Positions 44,974 through 54,371 of a DNA stretch of 64,000 nucleotides are shown piece by piece. The stretch comes from Halanaerobiaceae bacterium ANBcell28 (GTDB lineage Bacteria > Bacillota > Halanaerobiia > Halanaerobiales > DTU029), in assembly GCA_037623315.1 (NCBI GenBank), contig JBBJJH010000010.1, positions 1-64,000 on the forward strand, written 5' to 3'. The position numbers and the translations under genes were made by a program. The notes beneath the pieces were generated by a model that saw only the letters and a program-made list of their open reading frames with translations, was not told the DNA's origin and searched no databases. Every line of letters begins with the position of its first letter. The first letter of the stretch is position 1.

Positions 44974-45171
44974 TTACTTAACTCTTCTTAAATTATTAAT
45001 CTGTTCTCTCTTCCTATTTAGCTTGATTAATTTTTCTGCCTGACAGATTGTTATTATTGGAATTTTAACCCCTCTTAATACAACATATTCCCCATCAAAA
45101 CCGGTGACCTGAAAAAGCAGATCGTTTTCTTCTCCTTTTCTAACCACCATATCACCAAGTTTGATATTCAC
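44974..45171 (-). CDS. Stand-alone YabG-type N-terminal domain protein
   Basis: A 65-residue protein: VNIKLGDMVVRKG, then LLFQVTGFDGEYVVLRGVKI and a basic end KLNRKREQINNLRR. It resembles the first 60-70 residues of sporulation protease YabG, whose serine-protease domain (about 200 more residues) is absent; a strong terminator follows the stop. The GTG at 45171 is chosen because GGAGAGGAG precedes it; the reading to 45231 starts inside the leader. It may be a small RNA- or protein-binding SH3-like domain in its own right, or a relic. Confidence 0.5.
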   Translation of the reverse strand: MNIKLGDMVVRKGEENDLLFQVTGFDGEYVVLRGVKIPIITICQAEKLIKLNRKREQINNLRRVK

Positions 45172-45268
45172 CCTACTCCTCTCCTTTCCAATTATATTAA
45201 ATAATATTAAATGGAAAGGATATATATACATATGATAAGTACAAATTCATATTTTTTATTATTTAATG

Positions 45269-45919
45269 TTACCCTTTGCTTTTCATATAAAGCAACAATC
45301 CATTATCTACCCTTACTTCTGCTCTTTCTTCAATAATTTGATTACTTATTCCTCGGCTTTTATAACGAAATAAGCTTTCTTCTTCAACATTATATCTACA
45401 TCCTTCAATCCTAATCCCGTCAACCTTAGCATCTAAGGGAATAAGTGATAATATATCATTCTGACAGTTATCAAAGCGTTTATAAGAGCTAATTAAAGCA
45501 ATCTCTATATCTATATCTTTAATAATAGCATTTATTTGATGATGATAAGCATATTCCAGTAATAAAATATTTGCTAACTGATGATCAAACCTACCACCAA
45601 AAGAGCCTATAATTATAATTTCATCAATATCATTATCTATACAATATTTTATTGCTAATTCACCATCAGTTTCATCTTTTTCTTTAGGATACTTAATTAC
45701 ATCTATCCCTTTAGACTCATATGATTGTAATATACTATTATCTAAAGAATCAAAATCACCTATAAGTACATCTGGGCTTAGAGCTAATTTTTGATACAAT
45801 AGAACTCCAGCATCAGCAGCAATTAAAAAACTTTCTTGATTATTTATAAATGAAAGGTACTCCTCTTTTTTACCTTTTAATTCCCCATTTAATGCAAGAA
45901 TTCCTTTTTTGCTCTGCAT
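45269..45919 (-). CDS. thiN: Thiamine pyrophosphokinase
   Basis: A 216-residue kinase making TPP from thiamine. LIGDFDSLD, PKEKDETDGELAIKYC and GSFGGRFDHQLANI are the ThiN catalytic and nucleotide sites. It lies downstream of the thiamine transporter thiT and probably shares its riboswitch-controlled transcript, with a 65-base gap. In Bacillus, thiN occupies the same place after rpe. Confidence 0.93.
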   Translation of the reverse strand: MQSKKGILALNGELKGKKEEYLSFINNQESFLIAADAGVLLYQKLALSPDVLIGDFDSLDNSILQSYESKGIDVIKYPKEKDETDGELAIKYCIDNDIDEIIIIGSFGGRFDHQLANILLLEYAYHHQINAIIKDIDIEIALISSYKRFDNCQNDILSLIPLDAKVDGIRIEGCRYNVEEESLFRYKSRGISNQIIEERAEVRVDNGLLLYMKSKG

Positions 45920-45984
45920 TTCAACACCCTCTTCAATTATCCCTCTAACTACTTGAATTTTATTTCAAAAGCTAGCTATTATAT

Positions 45985-46527
45985 TTATCTTTCAACTTTC
46001 ATTAAAGTCTTTAAAAGTGGTACTATAATTACAAAAGCGATCAAAAGAGATGGTATTAAAAAGCTAGCATTATAAATACTCGAATACAACCACACATTTT
46101 GTCCTTCAGGAGCAAAGTGAGCAAAAAATATAGCTCCTGATAATAAATGTGATATAAACCTTGCAAATGTTCCTAAAAACAGAGCTATAAAAGCAGTTCC
46201 ATATACAATTATTTTTTTACTTGCCTTAAGTTTTACTGGAATAAAACCAGCAATACCTAATAACATATATGCAAATGGATAATCTAAAATAAATTGTACA
46301 GGATGTACAACATAAGGATTTAAAGCAAGCTGAACTAGTCCATAAACAAATCCTGTTAACATACCAGGAATACCACCCCAGCGTATTGCAACAATCAAAA
46401 TAGGAAGCATTTCCAAGTTTACAGAACCACCCTGAGGCATCCTAAACAAAGTCATAAAATTTAACACTACTGCTAAAGCAACTGCAAGTCCAATTTCTGT
46501 CATCATTCTTAGTTTTTTGTCTCTCAT
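45985..46527 (-). CDS. thiT: Thiamine ECF transporter S-component ThiT
   Basis: A 180-residue six-helix substrate-capture protein. RMPQGGSVNLEMLPILIVAI and RWGGIPGMLTGFVYGLVQL with HPVQFILDYPFAY hold the thiamine-contacting residues known in ThiT. Works with a general ECF energising module coded elsewhere. Preceded by a TPP riboswitch that masks or frees its GGAGGAGA ribosome site. Confidence 0.94.
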   Translation of the reverse strand: MRDKKLRMMTEIGLAVALAVVLNFMTLFRMPQGGSVNLEMLPILIVAIRWGGIPGMLTGFVYGLVQLALNPYVVHPVQFILDYPFAYMLLGIAGFIPVKLKASKKIIVYGTAFIALFLGTFARFISHLLSGAIFFAHFAPEGQNVWLYSSIYNASFLIPSLLIAFVIIVPLLKTLMKVER

Positions 46528-46533
46528 AAAAAA

Positions 46534-46664
46534 TCTCCTCCATTTTTGACTATATCAGAGGAGAATGGGTAAAAATATAATTATTTCCCTTCGCCTGCAT
46601 TACCAGGATCAGGTTTTGGGTCGATACTTATGTATCCTCTCAGCCTCTGATATAGCTCCCCTTT
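46534..46664 (-). promoter_or_regulatory. TPP riboswitch with translational expression platform
   Basis: The minus strand carries the thi-box: GGGGAGC, GGCTGAGAGGAT, then ACCTGATCCTGGTAATGCAG and GCGAAGGGA (about 46585-46664). The aptamer strand 46644-46655 is a perfect 12-base complement of 46550-46561. An anti-Shine-Dalgarno TCTCCTC (46558-46564) is complementary to the thiT ribosome site (46534-46541). The two pairings are exclusive, as in an on/off switch of translation. Confidence 0.93.
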
Positions 46665-46674
46665 TATATTTATT

Positions 46675-46680
46675 ATTATA
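46675..46680 (-). promoter_or_regulatory. Candidate -10 box of the thiT-thiN transcript
   Basis: TATAAT on the minus strand just ahead of the riboswitch; the -35 region is poor. Confidence 0.4.
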
Positions 46681-46818
46681 TCAACTTTTGGAGTTAAATA
46701 ACTTGTGTAAAGACTACTGACCATAACTTATAAAGTTTTATAAATTCAACTCCAGAAATATATGTTATTTAATACTAACGCTAATTAATTATAAACAGAC
46801 TGAATTTCATATAAAATA

Positions 46819-47466
46819 CTAGTTAATTTTATCATAAAGTTCTTTTAAAGTTTTTTCAGGGTCTTCTGTTTTAAAAATAGATGATCCCAATACAAAAAGA
46901 TCTACTCCTAATTGTTTCAGTTCTAAAATATTATCTAAATTAACTCCACCATCTATTTCTATTCTGATGTCTAATCCTCTATCATCAATCATCTCTCTCA
47001 GTGTCTTAATCTTCTCTTTCATCTGAGGTATAAATGTTTGTCCACCAAAACCAGGATTAACAGTCATAATTAATACTTGGTCAAGTTCCTGAATTATATA
47101 GTCAAGTACTGATAAAGGAGTAGCTGGATTTAATGATAAGCCTGCCTGACATCCTAGATCTTTTATTTGGTGAATCACTCTATCTAGGTGGTTCACAGCT
47201 TCTACCTGTATAGTAATAATATCTGAGCCAGCATCTGCAAATTGCTGAATATACTTCTCGGGCTCATAAATCATCAAGTGAGTATCAAAAAACATATTAC
47301 TATGAGGACGTATAGCTTTTACTATTCCTGGGCCAAATGAAATGTTTGGTACAAAATGACCGTCCATAATGTCAAGATGAAGATACTTTGCTTTTTCTAC
47401 TTTGGATATATCTTGTTTTAATTTACTAAAATCTGCCGCAAGTATTGATGGTGCTATTTCTGTCAT
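46819..47466 (-). CDS. rpe: Ribulose-phosphate 3-epimerase
   Basis: A 215-residue TIM-barrel enzyme of the pentose phosphate pathway. SILAADFSKL, HLDIMDGHFVPNISFGPG, THLMIYEPEKY, MTVNPGFGGQTF and RIEIDGGVN are all present. Full length. Follows rsgA as in Bacillus; last gene of the long priA-rpe transcript. Confidence 0.95.
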   Translation of the reverse strand: MTEIAPSILAADFSKLKQDISKVEKAKYLHLDIMDGHFVPNISFGPGIVKAIRPHSNMFFDTHLMIYEPEKYIQQFADAGSDIITIQVEAVNHLDRVIHQIKDLGCQAGLSLNPATPLSVLDYIIQELDQVLIMTVNPGFGGQTFIPQMKEKIKTLREMIDDRGLDIRIEIDGGVNLDNILELKQLGVDLFVLGSSIFKTEDPEKTLKELYDKIN

Positions 47467-47494
47467 TTTATCACATCCTTATATCCTTATAAAG

Positions 47495-48325
47495 TTACTT
47501 TAATTCCTTATAAAAATGGAGATACGATTGATACCGCCTCTTTGATATTTCTCCTGATTCAACTGCATCTTTAACAGCACATTTAGGTTCATGTGTATGG
47601 CTACAAGCCCTGAATTTGCAATTAGCCATATAATCAATAAATTCAGGATAGAAAAACCTTAATTCATCAGCCAGAATATGCTTAATATCAAGTGACGTAA
47701 AACCAGGTGAATCTGCCAGCCAACCACCTTCGGGTACAGCTAATAATTCTACATGTCTCGTAGTATGAACTCCACGTTTTAACTTTTTACTTACCTCTGC
47801 AACTTCCATATTAGCATCTTTAACTATCTCGTTTATCAATGAAGATTTACCTACTCCAGAAGGTCCAGTAAGGACATTTACATGTTCATGTAAACTATCA
47901 ATCAAACTATCAAACCCTATTTTTTCTTTTACACTAAGGAAGAATACTTGATAACCTGCCTTTTTATAGTCTTCAAATTCCATTTCAATAGAATTATTAT
48001 CAAGGTCTATCTTATTTATAACTATTAAGGGATTCATAGCAGCCTCTTCAACCATTATTAGAAATCTATCTAATAATTTTCGGTCAAAACAAGGAGCTTC
48101 AACAGAAAGAACTATTAAAACCTGATCAACATTAGCGATAGCTGGTCGATGTAATAAGCTATTTCTTGAATATAGTTTTTCAATAATATCATTTTCAAAT
48201 TCAACATAGTCTCCCGGATATACTTTTTCTCTGATTTTACCTCTAATTTTTGTTCTATATATATTTTGATTTTCATTGCCTGTGAAAAAAAAACCACCTA
48301 ATGTTTTACATATTATCCCTTTCAT
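47495..48325 (-). CDS. rsgA: Ribosome small-subunit GTPase RsgA
   Basis: A 276-residue circularly permuted GTPase that helps 30S maturation. An N-terminal OB-fold, G4 motif VINKIDLD, G1 GPSGVGKSSLIN, G3 DSPGF, and a C-terminal zinc knuckle CKFRACSHTHEPKC are in the expected permuted order. Complete, unlike the fragment at 43-459. GGGAGG precedes the ATG. Confidence 0.95.
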   Translation of the reverse strand: MKGIICKTLGGFFFTGNENQNIYRTKIRGKIREKVYPGDYVEFENDIIEKLYSRNSLLHRPAIANVDQVLIVLSVEAPCFDRKLLDRFLIMVEEAAMNPLIVINKIDLDNNSIEMEFEDYKKAGYQVFFLSVKEKIGFDSLIDSLHEHVNVLTGPSGVGKSSLINEIVKDANMEVAEVSKKLKRGVHTTRHVELLAVPEGGWLADSPGFTSLDIKHILADELRFFYPEFIDYMANCKFRACSHTHEPKCAVKDAVESGEISKRRYQSYLHFYKELK

Positions 48326-48346
48326 TATACCTCCCTGATTTTTTTA

Positions 48347-50275
48347 TTATCTTCTAAATAATCGATCATCATGTTTTAAGTCTCCATTAATATATATCTC
48401 ATAATCTGTGGTACCTACACTATTAAAACGGACAGCTATTAAATCACCAGGTCGATGGGTTTCTGAATAAATAGTGTCTCGTCCATTATCATCTATAATT
48501 ACAATATCTACCCTTTGACTTAAAGGACCAGGAGGAACATTATAGCGCATAAGTACGTTGCTATGGACATCTGACCTTTCTCTATTAATCAAACCAGAAC
48601 TGATTGTTAAATCTACACTACTTCCTTCAGGAATCTCATCGCCAGGCGGATATGCTTGTTCTGCAATTTGATTATCTAGAAATCTCTGTGTTTCTTCTTC
48701 AATTATTTCTCCAGGTTCAAGATTATTATTTTCTAGAATATCAAAAGCTTCTTCACGATCCAATCCTAAAATATTAGGCATTTTAACCATGTTTGGATGA
48801 GGTCCTATACTTAGTACAATATTTATCTCTGTCTCAGGACTTATTTCTTCACCTGCTTCAGGATCCTGTGAAATAATTCTACCCAATGCTACACTATTAG
48901 AATACTCTTCTTTAACCTCACCAAGCTCTAATTGCATATTATTCAATATTACTGTTGCTTCTCTCTGGGTAGAAAATCTTAAATCAGGTGCTGTTAATAT
49001 AGCAGGTCCCTGACTAATGGTCACCTGAATCCTCCTAGTTTGACGTACTCTCTCTCCTGCTGTTGGGAACTGTGAGATTATATGACCTTCTGGTATATCT
49101 GGATGGTAAACCCTCTCTTCCTGTATATCTAGTTGTAAACCTACTATAGCAGTTTCATCACTAGCTTGGTCAATGTCCATACCTACTATATCGGGAACTC
49201 TGACAACAGGAACATCCATTATAGCTCTATAAAAAATAAATACACCAGCAGAAATAATAAGTCCTAGTATAATAACTGAAAAAATTAATTTAATCCATAA
49301 CGGTATCTGTTTTTTTTCTTCTCTATATGTTAGATATTGTCGTTCATTTTCTCTATCTTCTCTATTATTGTTATTAGTATAATACTCTTTTTTTAAATCT
49401 GATTTTTTAATTACCCTAGTATCACCTTCAGCTATATCAGCAAATTTATAATTAATAATATTATTTTGTATTTTTTCAATTTTATTCTTCATATCTTGAG
49501 CATCTCTAAAACGCTCCGAAGGCCTTTTAGCAATAGCTCTCATAACTAATTTTTCAAGTTGCTCCGGAATTTCAGGATTTAAAAGCGATGGTTTTTTAGC
49601 TTGTTCCTGTATATGTTTTAAAGCAACTGAAATAGGACTATCACCTTTAAACGGAACTTCCCCTGTCAACATTTCATACAGAACTATACCTAATGAATAT
49701 AAATCAGAATGGGCTTTTATCTCCCCACCTCGCGCCTGCTCAGGGGAAAAATAGTGTGCACTTCCCATTACAGTGTCTGTCATTGTCATCGTTGCCGAGC
49801 TTATAGCTCGCGCAATTCCAAAATCTGTAACCTTAACCTGTTTATCTTTTGTTAACAAAATGTTATGAGGCTTTATATCACAATGGATAATATTATTTTC
49901 ATGAGCAACTAATAAAGCTGAGCAAATTTGTTTTGCTATATCTAAAGCTTCAGTAAAATCTATTTTCCCTTCTTTTCTAATAATATCCTTAAGAGTTCTT
50001 CCTTCTATATATTCCATCACTAGATATTGATATTCACCCTTTTGTCCTATATCAAAAATATTAATAATGTTGGGATGTGCTAATCTAGCAACTGCTTTAG
50101 CTTCATGGCGAAACCTCTTAACAAAGTCTTTATCATTAAGATATTCATGCCGTAGCATTTTCAAGGCTACTTTACGGTCTAATAGCAAGTCTTGAGCTTC
50201 AAAAACTATTGCCATGCCGCCTTTGCCTAATTCCTTTAAAATTTCATATCGCTCATTCAATACTTTACCTATCAT
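48347..50275 (-). CDS. prkC: PASTA-domain Ser/Thr protein kinase PrkC
   Basis: A 642-residue membrane kinase. The kinase domain (about 10-270) has GKGGMAIVF, Lys in VALKML, VTDFGIAR and SPEQARGGE. Its catalytic loop reads HCDIKPHN, so the usual Arg before the Asp is Cys. A membrane helix lies near 326-348. Three PASTA repeats follow outside the cell (for example VPDIVGMDIDQASDETAI and MPNILGLDREEAFDIL). PASTA domains bind muropeptides and link the kinase to cell-wall state and, in spore formers, germination. A further C-terminal domain of about 75 residues (RYNVPPGPLSQRVDIVIID) follows. prpC, the opposing phosphatase, lies just upstream. Confidence 0.95.
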   Translation of the reverse strand: MIGKVLNERYEILKELGKGGMAIVFEAQDLLLDRKVALKMLRHEYLNDKDFVKRFRHEAKAVARLAHPNIINIFDIGQKGEYQYLVMEYIEGRTLKDIIRKEGKIDFTEALDIAKQICSALLVAHENNIIHCDIKPHNILLTKDKQVKVTDFGIARAISSATMTMTDTVMGSAHYFSPEQARGGEIKAHSDLYSLGIVLYEMLTGEVPFKGDSPISVALKHIQEQAKKPSLLNPEIPEQLEKLVMRAIAKRPSERFRDAQDMKNKIEKIQNNIINYKFADIAEGDTRVIKKSDLKKEYYTNNNNREDRENERQYLTYREEKKQIPLWIKLIFSVIILGLIISAGVFIFYRAIMDVPVVRVPDIVGMDIDQASDETAIVGLQLDIQEERVYHPDIPEGHIISQFPTAGERVRQTRRIQVTISQGPAILTAPDLRFSTQREATVILNNMQLELGEVKEEYSNSVALGRIISQDPEAGEEISPETEINIVLSIGPHPNMVKMPNILGLDREEAFDILENNNLEPGEIIEEETQRFLDNQIAEQAYPPGDEIPEGSSVDLTISSGLINRERSDVHSNVLMRYNVPPGPLSQRVDIVIIDDNGRDTIYSETHRPGDLIAVRFNSVGTTDYEIYINGDLKHDDRLFRR

Positions 50276-50290
50276 ATTTTCACCCCAAAA

Positions 50291-51001
50291 TCAATTAATA
50301 TCGAAAAGAACAAGGGTAATGTTATCACTACCACCATTTTTCATTGCCTGTTTACCCATTAATTCACTTAAATCCTCTAAATTTTTATCCATACCTAAAA
50401 ACTTTTTTATCTCATTAAAACGTAACATATCATGTAAGCCATCAGTAGAAAATAATAACCTATCTCCAGCTAGCAAATCAACTTTTTTGCTTTCAATCTC
50501 TAATTCCTCAATTGAACCTAAAGCTTGAGTAATTATATTTTTATGTGGATGATTAAAAGCTTCTTTACAGCTAATTTGTTTTTGTTTTAAAAGCTCATTT
50601 ACTAATGAATGATCTGTCGTAACTTGATATAACTGATTATTTCTATATAGGTAAATACGAGTATCACCAATATGAGCAATATACATTACATCATAATATA
50701 TAATAGCAGCAGTTAATGTGGTTCCCATACCGCTATATTCAAGATCTTCTTCTGCTTTTAGAAGAATTTCTTCATTAGCTAAATTAAATACTTTTATTAA
50801 CTCATTTAATAAATCATTTTGATAATTAAAATCATAATTATCCAGTAAATCTACTGCCAGACTACTGGCTAGCTCACCCGCTTGATGTCCACCCATACCA
50901 TCAGCAACTGCGATTAAAGGAAATTTACCTTCTTTTACTAAATAACTATCCTCATTATCATTTCTAACTTTACCTTTATTACTGTACACTGAGAAACCCA
51001 T
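50291..51001 (-). CDS. prpC: PP2C-type protein phosphatase PrpC
   Basis: A 236-residue Mn-dependent phosphatase. RNDNEDSYLV, VADGMGGHQAGELAS, AHIGDTRIYLYR, TTDHSLVNEL and GGSDNITLVLF hold the metal-binding acids. The ATG at 51001 follows AAGAGGTGA; the GTG three codons earlier overlaps that site. Reverses PrkC phosphorylation; 15 bases before prkC. Confidence 0.94.
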   Translation of the reverse strand: MGFSVYSNKGKVRNDNEDSYLVKEGKFPLIAVADGMGGHQAGELASSLAVDLLDNYDFNYQNDLLNELIKVFNLANEEILLKAEEDLEYSGMGTTLTAAIIYYDVMYIAHIGDTRIYLYRNNQLYQVTTDHSLVNELLKQKQISCKEAFNHPHKNIITQALGSIEELEIESKKVDLLAGDRLLFSTDGLHDMLRFNEIKKFLGMDKNLEDLSELMGKQAMKNGGSDNITLVLFDIN

Positions 51002-51013
51002 AAATTTCACCTC

Positions 51014-52063
51014 TTATTTATAAAGGTGGCGTAATTGACCACAAGCAGCTTCTATTCTTTTGCCTCTTTCCTGCCTGATAGTAGTCTCTATGCCTTTTGA
51101 TTGCAATACATCCCTAAAGTCATTAACTGTCTTTTTACTAGGACTTTTAAAATTAAACTCATCTACTGGGTTTAATGGTATCAAATTAACATGACAAAGC
51201 ATTCCTTTTAGCAAACGTGCTAATTCTTCTGCCAATTCTATTGAATCATTTAAATTGTCAATTAACACATACTCAAAGCTTATTCTTCTAGAGGTTTTTT
51301 CTATATAATACTTTGCTGTCTCAATTAATTTTTCAATAGGATATTTATCATTAATAGGCATCAAAGAACTTCTCAAGAAATTATTGGGAGCATTCAACGA
51401 AATTGCTAGTACTGCCTGCAATGATTCCTCGGCTAATCTCTTTATTTGAGGCACTAGGCCTGCAGTAGATATTGTTATCTTCCGCATACCAATATCTAAT
51501 CCCTCTTTATCATTAAAAATTTCTATCGCTTTTAAAACATTATCTAAATTTGCAAGAGGCTCACCCATACCCATAAAAACTAAATTGGATATTCTTGGTT
51601 TACCATATTCTTTTTTACTGATTAATTTTTGGATATTCATTATTTGATCAACTATTTCACCTGTTGTTAAATTTCTTTCTAACCCTCCTTTTGCAGTTGC
51701 GCAAAACTGACAATCCATAGCACATCCTAACTGACTAGAAACACATATACTATGGCGACCTTCTTCAGGAAAAGGTATATATACACTCTCAATTCTATCA
51801 CTGTCTGATAGTTCCCAAAGATATTTTGCAGTACCATCATTCGCTGAAAGGGCTTGATACAATGATAAATTGTCCAAAGAAGCCTTTTCCGCTAAGTCTT
51901 TTTGCAATTTAGCAGGTAAATTTGTCATTTGATTAAAGTCATCGACTCCATTTTTATATATCCAATTAAAAACCTGTTTAGCTCTAAAAGCCGGGTATCC
52001 CTCTTTTTTAAACCAATTTATTAATTCTTTTCTCGTCAAAGACTTAAAATCCTTCTTTTTCAT
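51014..52063 (-). CDS. rlmN: Dual-specificity RNA methyltransferase RlmN
   Basis: A 349-residue radical-SAM enzyme that methylates A2503 of 23S rRNA and A37 of some tRNAs. The cluster motif CAMDCQFCATAKGG, plus SNLVFMGMGEPLAN and the C-terminal TTIRQERGKRIEAACGQLR, are complete. The ATG at 52063 follows AGGAAGG; the longer reading runs into rsmB. Confidence 0.95.
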   Translation of the reverse strand: MKKKDFKSLTRKELINWFKKEGYPAFRAKQVFNWIYKNGVDDFNQMTNLPAKLQKDLAEKASLDNLSLYQALSANDGTAKYLWELSDSDRIESVYIPFPEEGRHSICVSSQLGCAMDCQFCATAKGGLERNLTTGEIVDQIMNIQKLISKKEYGKPRISNLVFMGMGEPLANLDNVLKAIEIFNDKEGLDIGMRKITISTAGLVPQIKRLAEESLQAVLAISLNAPNNFLRSSLMPINDKYPIEKLIETAKYYIEKTSRRISFEYVLIDNLNDSIELAEELARLLKGMLCHVNLIPLNPVDEFNFKSPSKKTVNDFRDVLQSKGIETTIRQERGKRIEAACGQLRHLYK

Positions 52064-52076
52064 GTAAATATCCTTC

Positions 52077-53411
52077 CTATTTTTTAATAATTTTTGCCAT
52101 AAAAAAACCTTCTGTTCCTGTCTCAACTGGGAAAAGTTCTAAAAAACCATCTTTTTGGGGAGTAAAATAATCTAGAATATCCAAGCGCTTAAGATCGTTT
52201 TTTAAATCTAAAATTTCTATGTCCTTATGTAAATTTAAAATTTTATAGATGTTTTTTTTATTTTCTTCAAGAGTTAAAGTACAAGTACTATATAGTAATA
52301 CTCCTTGTTTTTTTAATAATTTAATTGCATTTTGTAAAAGTTCAAATTGTATTTTTGCTAAACTTTTAATATCACTAATAGATTTATTCCATCTTATCTC
52401 TGGTTTTTGTCTTATTAATCCTAAACCAGAGCATGGGGCATCTAATAAAATCATATCATATTTTTTTGAAGATTTGTACTCTCTAGCATCAAATTCCAAT
52501 GTCTTTACAATATTAACTCCCAATCTATTACAATTAGTTTCTATTAATTTTATTTTATGTGGATAGATATCAAGAGCAGTTATCTCACCCTTATTTTCCA
52601 TCAATGTAGCCAAATGAGTAGTTTTGCCTCCAGGTGCTGCTGTCATATCCAATACCCTCATACCTGGCTTGGGATTTAACAGCTGGCTTGTTAATGATGC
52701 AGCTGAACCTTGTACAATAAAAGCACCCTCAGAATACAACGGTAAAGTTTTCACTCCACTATGATTTTTCACTGTATAAGTTCCTGGAATTATTCTTTCT
52801 TCTAAAATTATATTTTCTTTATCAAAAGCTAAGTGTACATCTTCAAAGTTATATTTTAAGGTATTAATCCTAATTTCTAATTCAGCCACTTTATTATTAT
52901 GCTCACATAATTTTATCAGCTTTTCCTGCTTATATTCTTTTAACCAGTAATCAATTAACCAGGCAGGATGTGATAGATAGTTAATCATATACTCCCTGGG
53001 ATTTTTTTCTGGATTAGGATATTTTATTCTTTTTTTATTACGTATAAAATTTCTCAAAACACCATTTACAAATCCCACAGCCCCTCTATTACATATTCCT
53101 TTACAAGCATTAACTGTCTCATTCACAGCAGCTCGTGCTGGTATTTTATCTAAAAACTCAATTTGATAGATAGCTAATCTTAAGGCTTGTCTAACTGCCA
53201 TATCCATCTTTTCAAAAGGGGTCTTTGAATAATGTTTTATGATATAGTCCAATCTATTTCTATATCTTAATACACCATATACCATCTCAGTTATCAAAGC
53301 TCTATCTTTTCTTTTATTGATTTTTGATAAATACTTATTAAGTACAAGATTTGAATAAGCTTCCTTATCTATTTCCAACAAGATATTCAATGCAATTTTC
53401 CGGCTATTCAT
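52077..53411 (-). CDS. rsmB: 16S rRNA (cytosine967-C5)-methyltransferase
   Basis: A 444-residue enzyme with an N-terminal NusB-like RNA-binding domain (about 1-140) and a SAM methyltransferase domain. DMTAAPGGKTTHLATLM is the SAM site, LLDAPCSGLGLIRQKPEI and LYSTCTL hold the two catalytic cysteines. Overlaps the fmt stop by four bases (ATGA). Confidence 0.95.
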   Translation of the reverse strand: MNSRKIALNILLEIDKEAYSNLVLNKYLSKINKRKDRALITEMVYGVLRYRNRLDYIIKHYSKTPFEKMDMAVRQALRLAIYQIEFLDKIPARAAVNETVNACKGICNRGAVGFVNGVLRNFIRNKKRIKYPNPEKNPREYMINYLSHPAWLIDYWLKEYKQEKLIKLCEHNNKVAELEIRINTLKYNFEDVHLAFDKENIILEERIIPGTYTVKNHSGVKTLPLYSEGAFIVQGSAASLTSQLLNPKPGMRVLDMTAAPGGKTTHLATLMENKGEITALDIYPHKIKLIETNCNRLGVNIVKTLEFDAREYKSSKKYDMILLDAPCSGLGLIRQKPEIRWNKSISDIKSLAKIQFELLQNAIKLLKKQGVLLYSTCTLTLEENKKNIYKILNLHKDIEILDLKNDLKRLDILDYFTPQKDGFLELFPVETGTEGFFMAKIIKK

Positions 53412-54346
53412 CCCAGTTTTTCACCTATATCTATCGTATATCCATTTAAGAATTTTTTTGCATCCATCTTTTTTCGACCTGAAACTTGTAATCTAGTAAT
53501 TTTAATACTCGCATCTCCACTTTTTACAACTATTCCATTATTAACATCCGCTTTAAGAATAGTTCCAGCTTCCACATCTTCATCTACTTGAGTATCTATT
53601 TCTACCTTCCATACTTTTAATAATTTGCCTTGATAATAAGTATGTGCAGTCGGCCAAGGATTCACTCCTCGAACTAAATTATATATTTCTTCACTTGTCT
53701 TTGACCAATCAATTCTTCCTGTCTTTTTATCTATTTTAGAAGCATAAGTTGCCTTTGAGTCATCCTGCTCTTCTCGCGGTGCTATCCCTTTTTCAATATC
53801 TATTAATGTTTTAACTAACAAATCAGCTCCTATATCTGCTAATTTATCATGAAGACTACCAACTGTGTCATTGTTTTTAAGATCTACTTCTTTCTTATAA
53901 ATCATATCACCAGTATCCCAACCTTCAGCCATATACATCGTTGTTATACCAGTAACTTTCTTGCCATCTATTATTGCTTGATGAATTGGACTTGCCCCTC
54001 TATACTCAGGCAATAATGATCCATGTAAATTGATACACCCATACTTAGTCATATTAAGTATTTCTTCGCTTAACTTCTGACCAAAGGCAACAACTACAAT
54101 AGCATCTGCCGACAATGCACGCAGTTTTTCTAAAAACTCTTCACTATTGATATTCTCTGATTGAAGGACAGGAATCTTTAGATCTAAAGCCTTTTTTTTA
54201 ACAGCTGTGGGCCTGAGTTTTTGACCTCTACCCTTTGGCCTATCTGGTTGTGTTACTACAGCAAGTATTTCTATCTCCTGAGCTTCTGCTAAGCTTTCTA
54301 GACTATATACTGCAAAATCAGGTGTACCCATAAAAATGATCTTCAT
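53408..54346 (-). CDS. fmt: Methionyl-tRNA formyltransferase
   Basis: A 312-residue enzyme that formylates initiator Met-tRNA. MKIIFMGTPDFAVYSLESL, INLHGSLLPEYRGASPIHQA (catalytic Asn/His) and TGITTMYMAEGWDTGDM are typical. ATG at 54346 follows GAGAGGTGA. It follows def, the enzyme that later removes the formyl group. Confidence 0.95.
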   Translation of the reverse strand: MKIIFMGTPDFAVYSLESLAEAQEIEILAVVTQPDRPKGRGQKLRPTAVKKKALDLKIPVLQSENINSEEFLEKLRALSADAIVVVAFGQKLSEEILNMTKYGCINLHGSLLPEYRGASPIHQAIIDGKKVTGITTMYMAEGWDTGDMIYKKEVDLKNNDTVGSLHDKLADIGADLLVKTLIDIEKGIAPREEQDDSKATYASKIDKKTGRIDWSKTSEEIYNLVRGVNPWPTAHTYYQGKLLKVWKVEIDTQVDEDVEAGTILKADVNNGIVVKSGDASIKITRLQVSGRKKMDAKKFLNGYTIDIGEKLG

Positions 54347-54371
54347 AGTCTCACCTCTCATTAACTATTCT

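Noticed and set aside
41838-46818. spoVM near rpmB and thiN
   Set aside because: No 26-codon ORF resembling the SpoVM peptide was found in the gaps of this stretch.
52064-52126. Longer rlmN start at 52126
   Set aside because: It runs into the end of rsmB and lacks a ribosome site; AGGAAGG before the ATG at 52063 decides.
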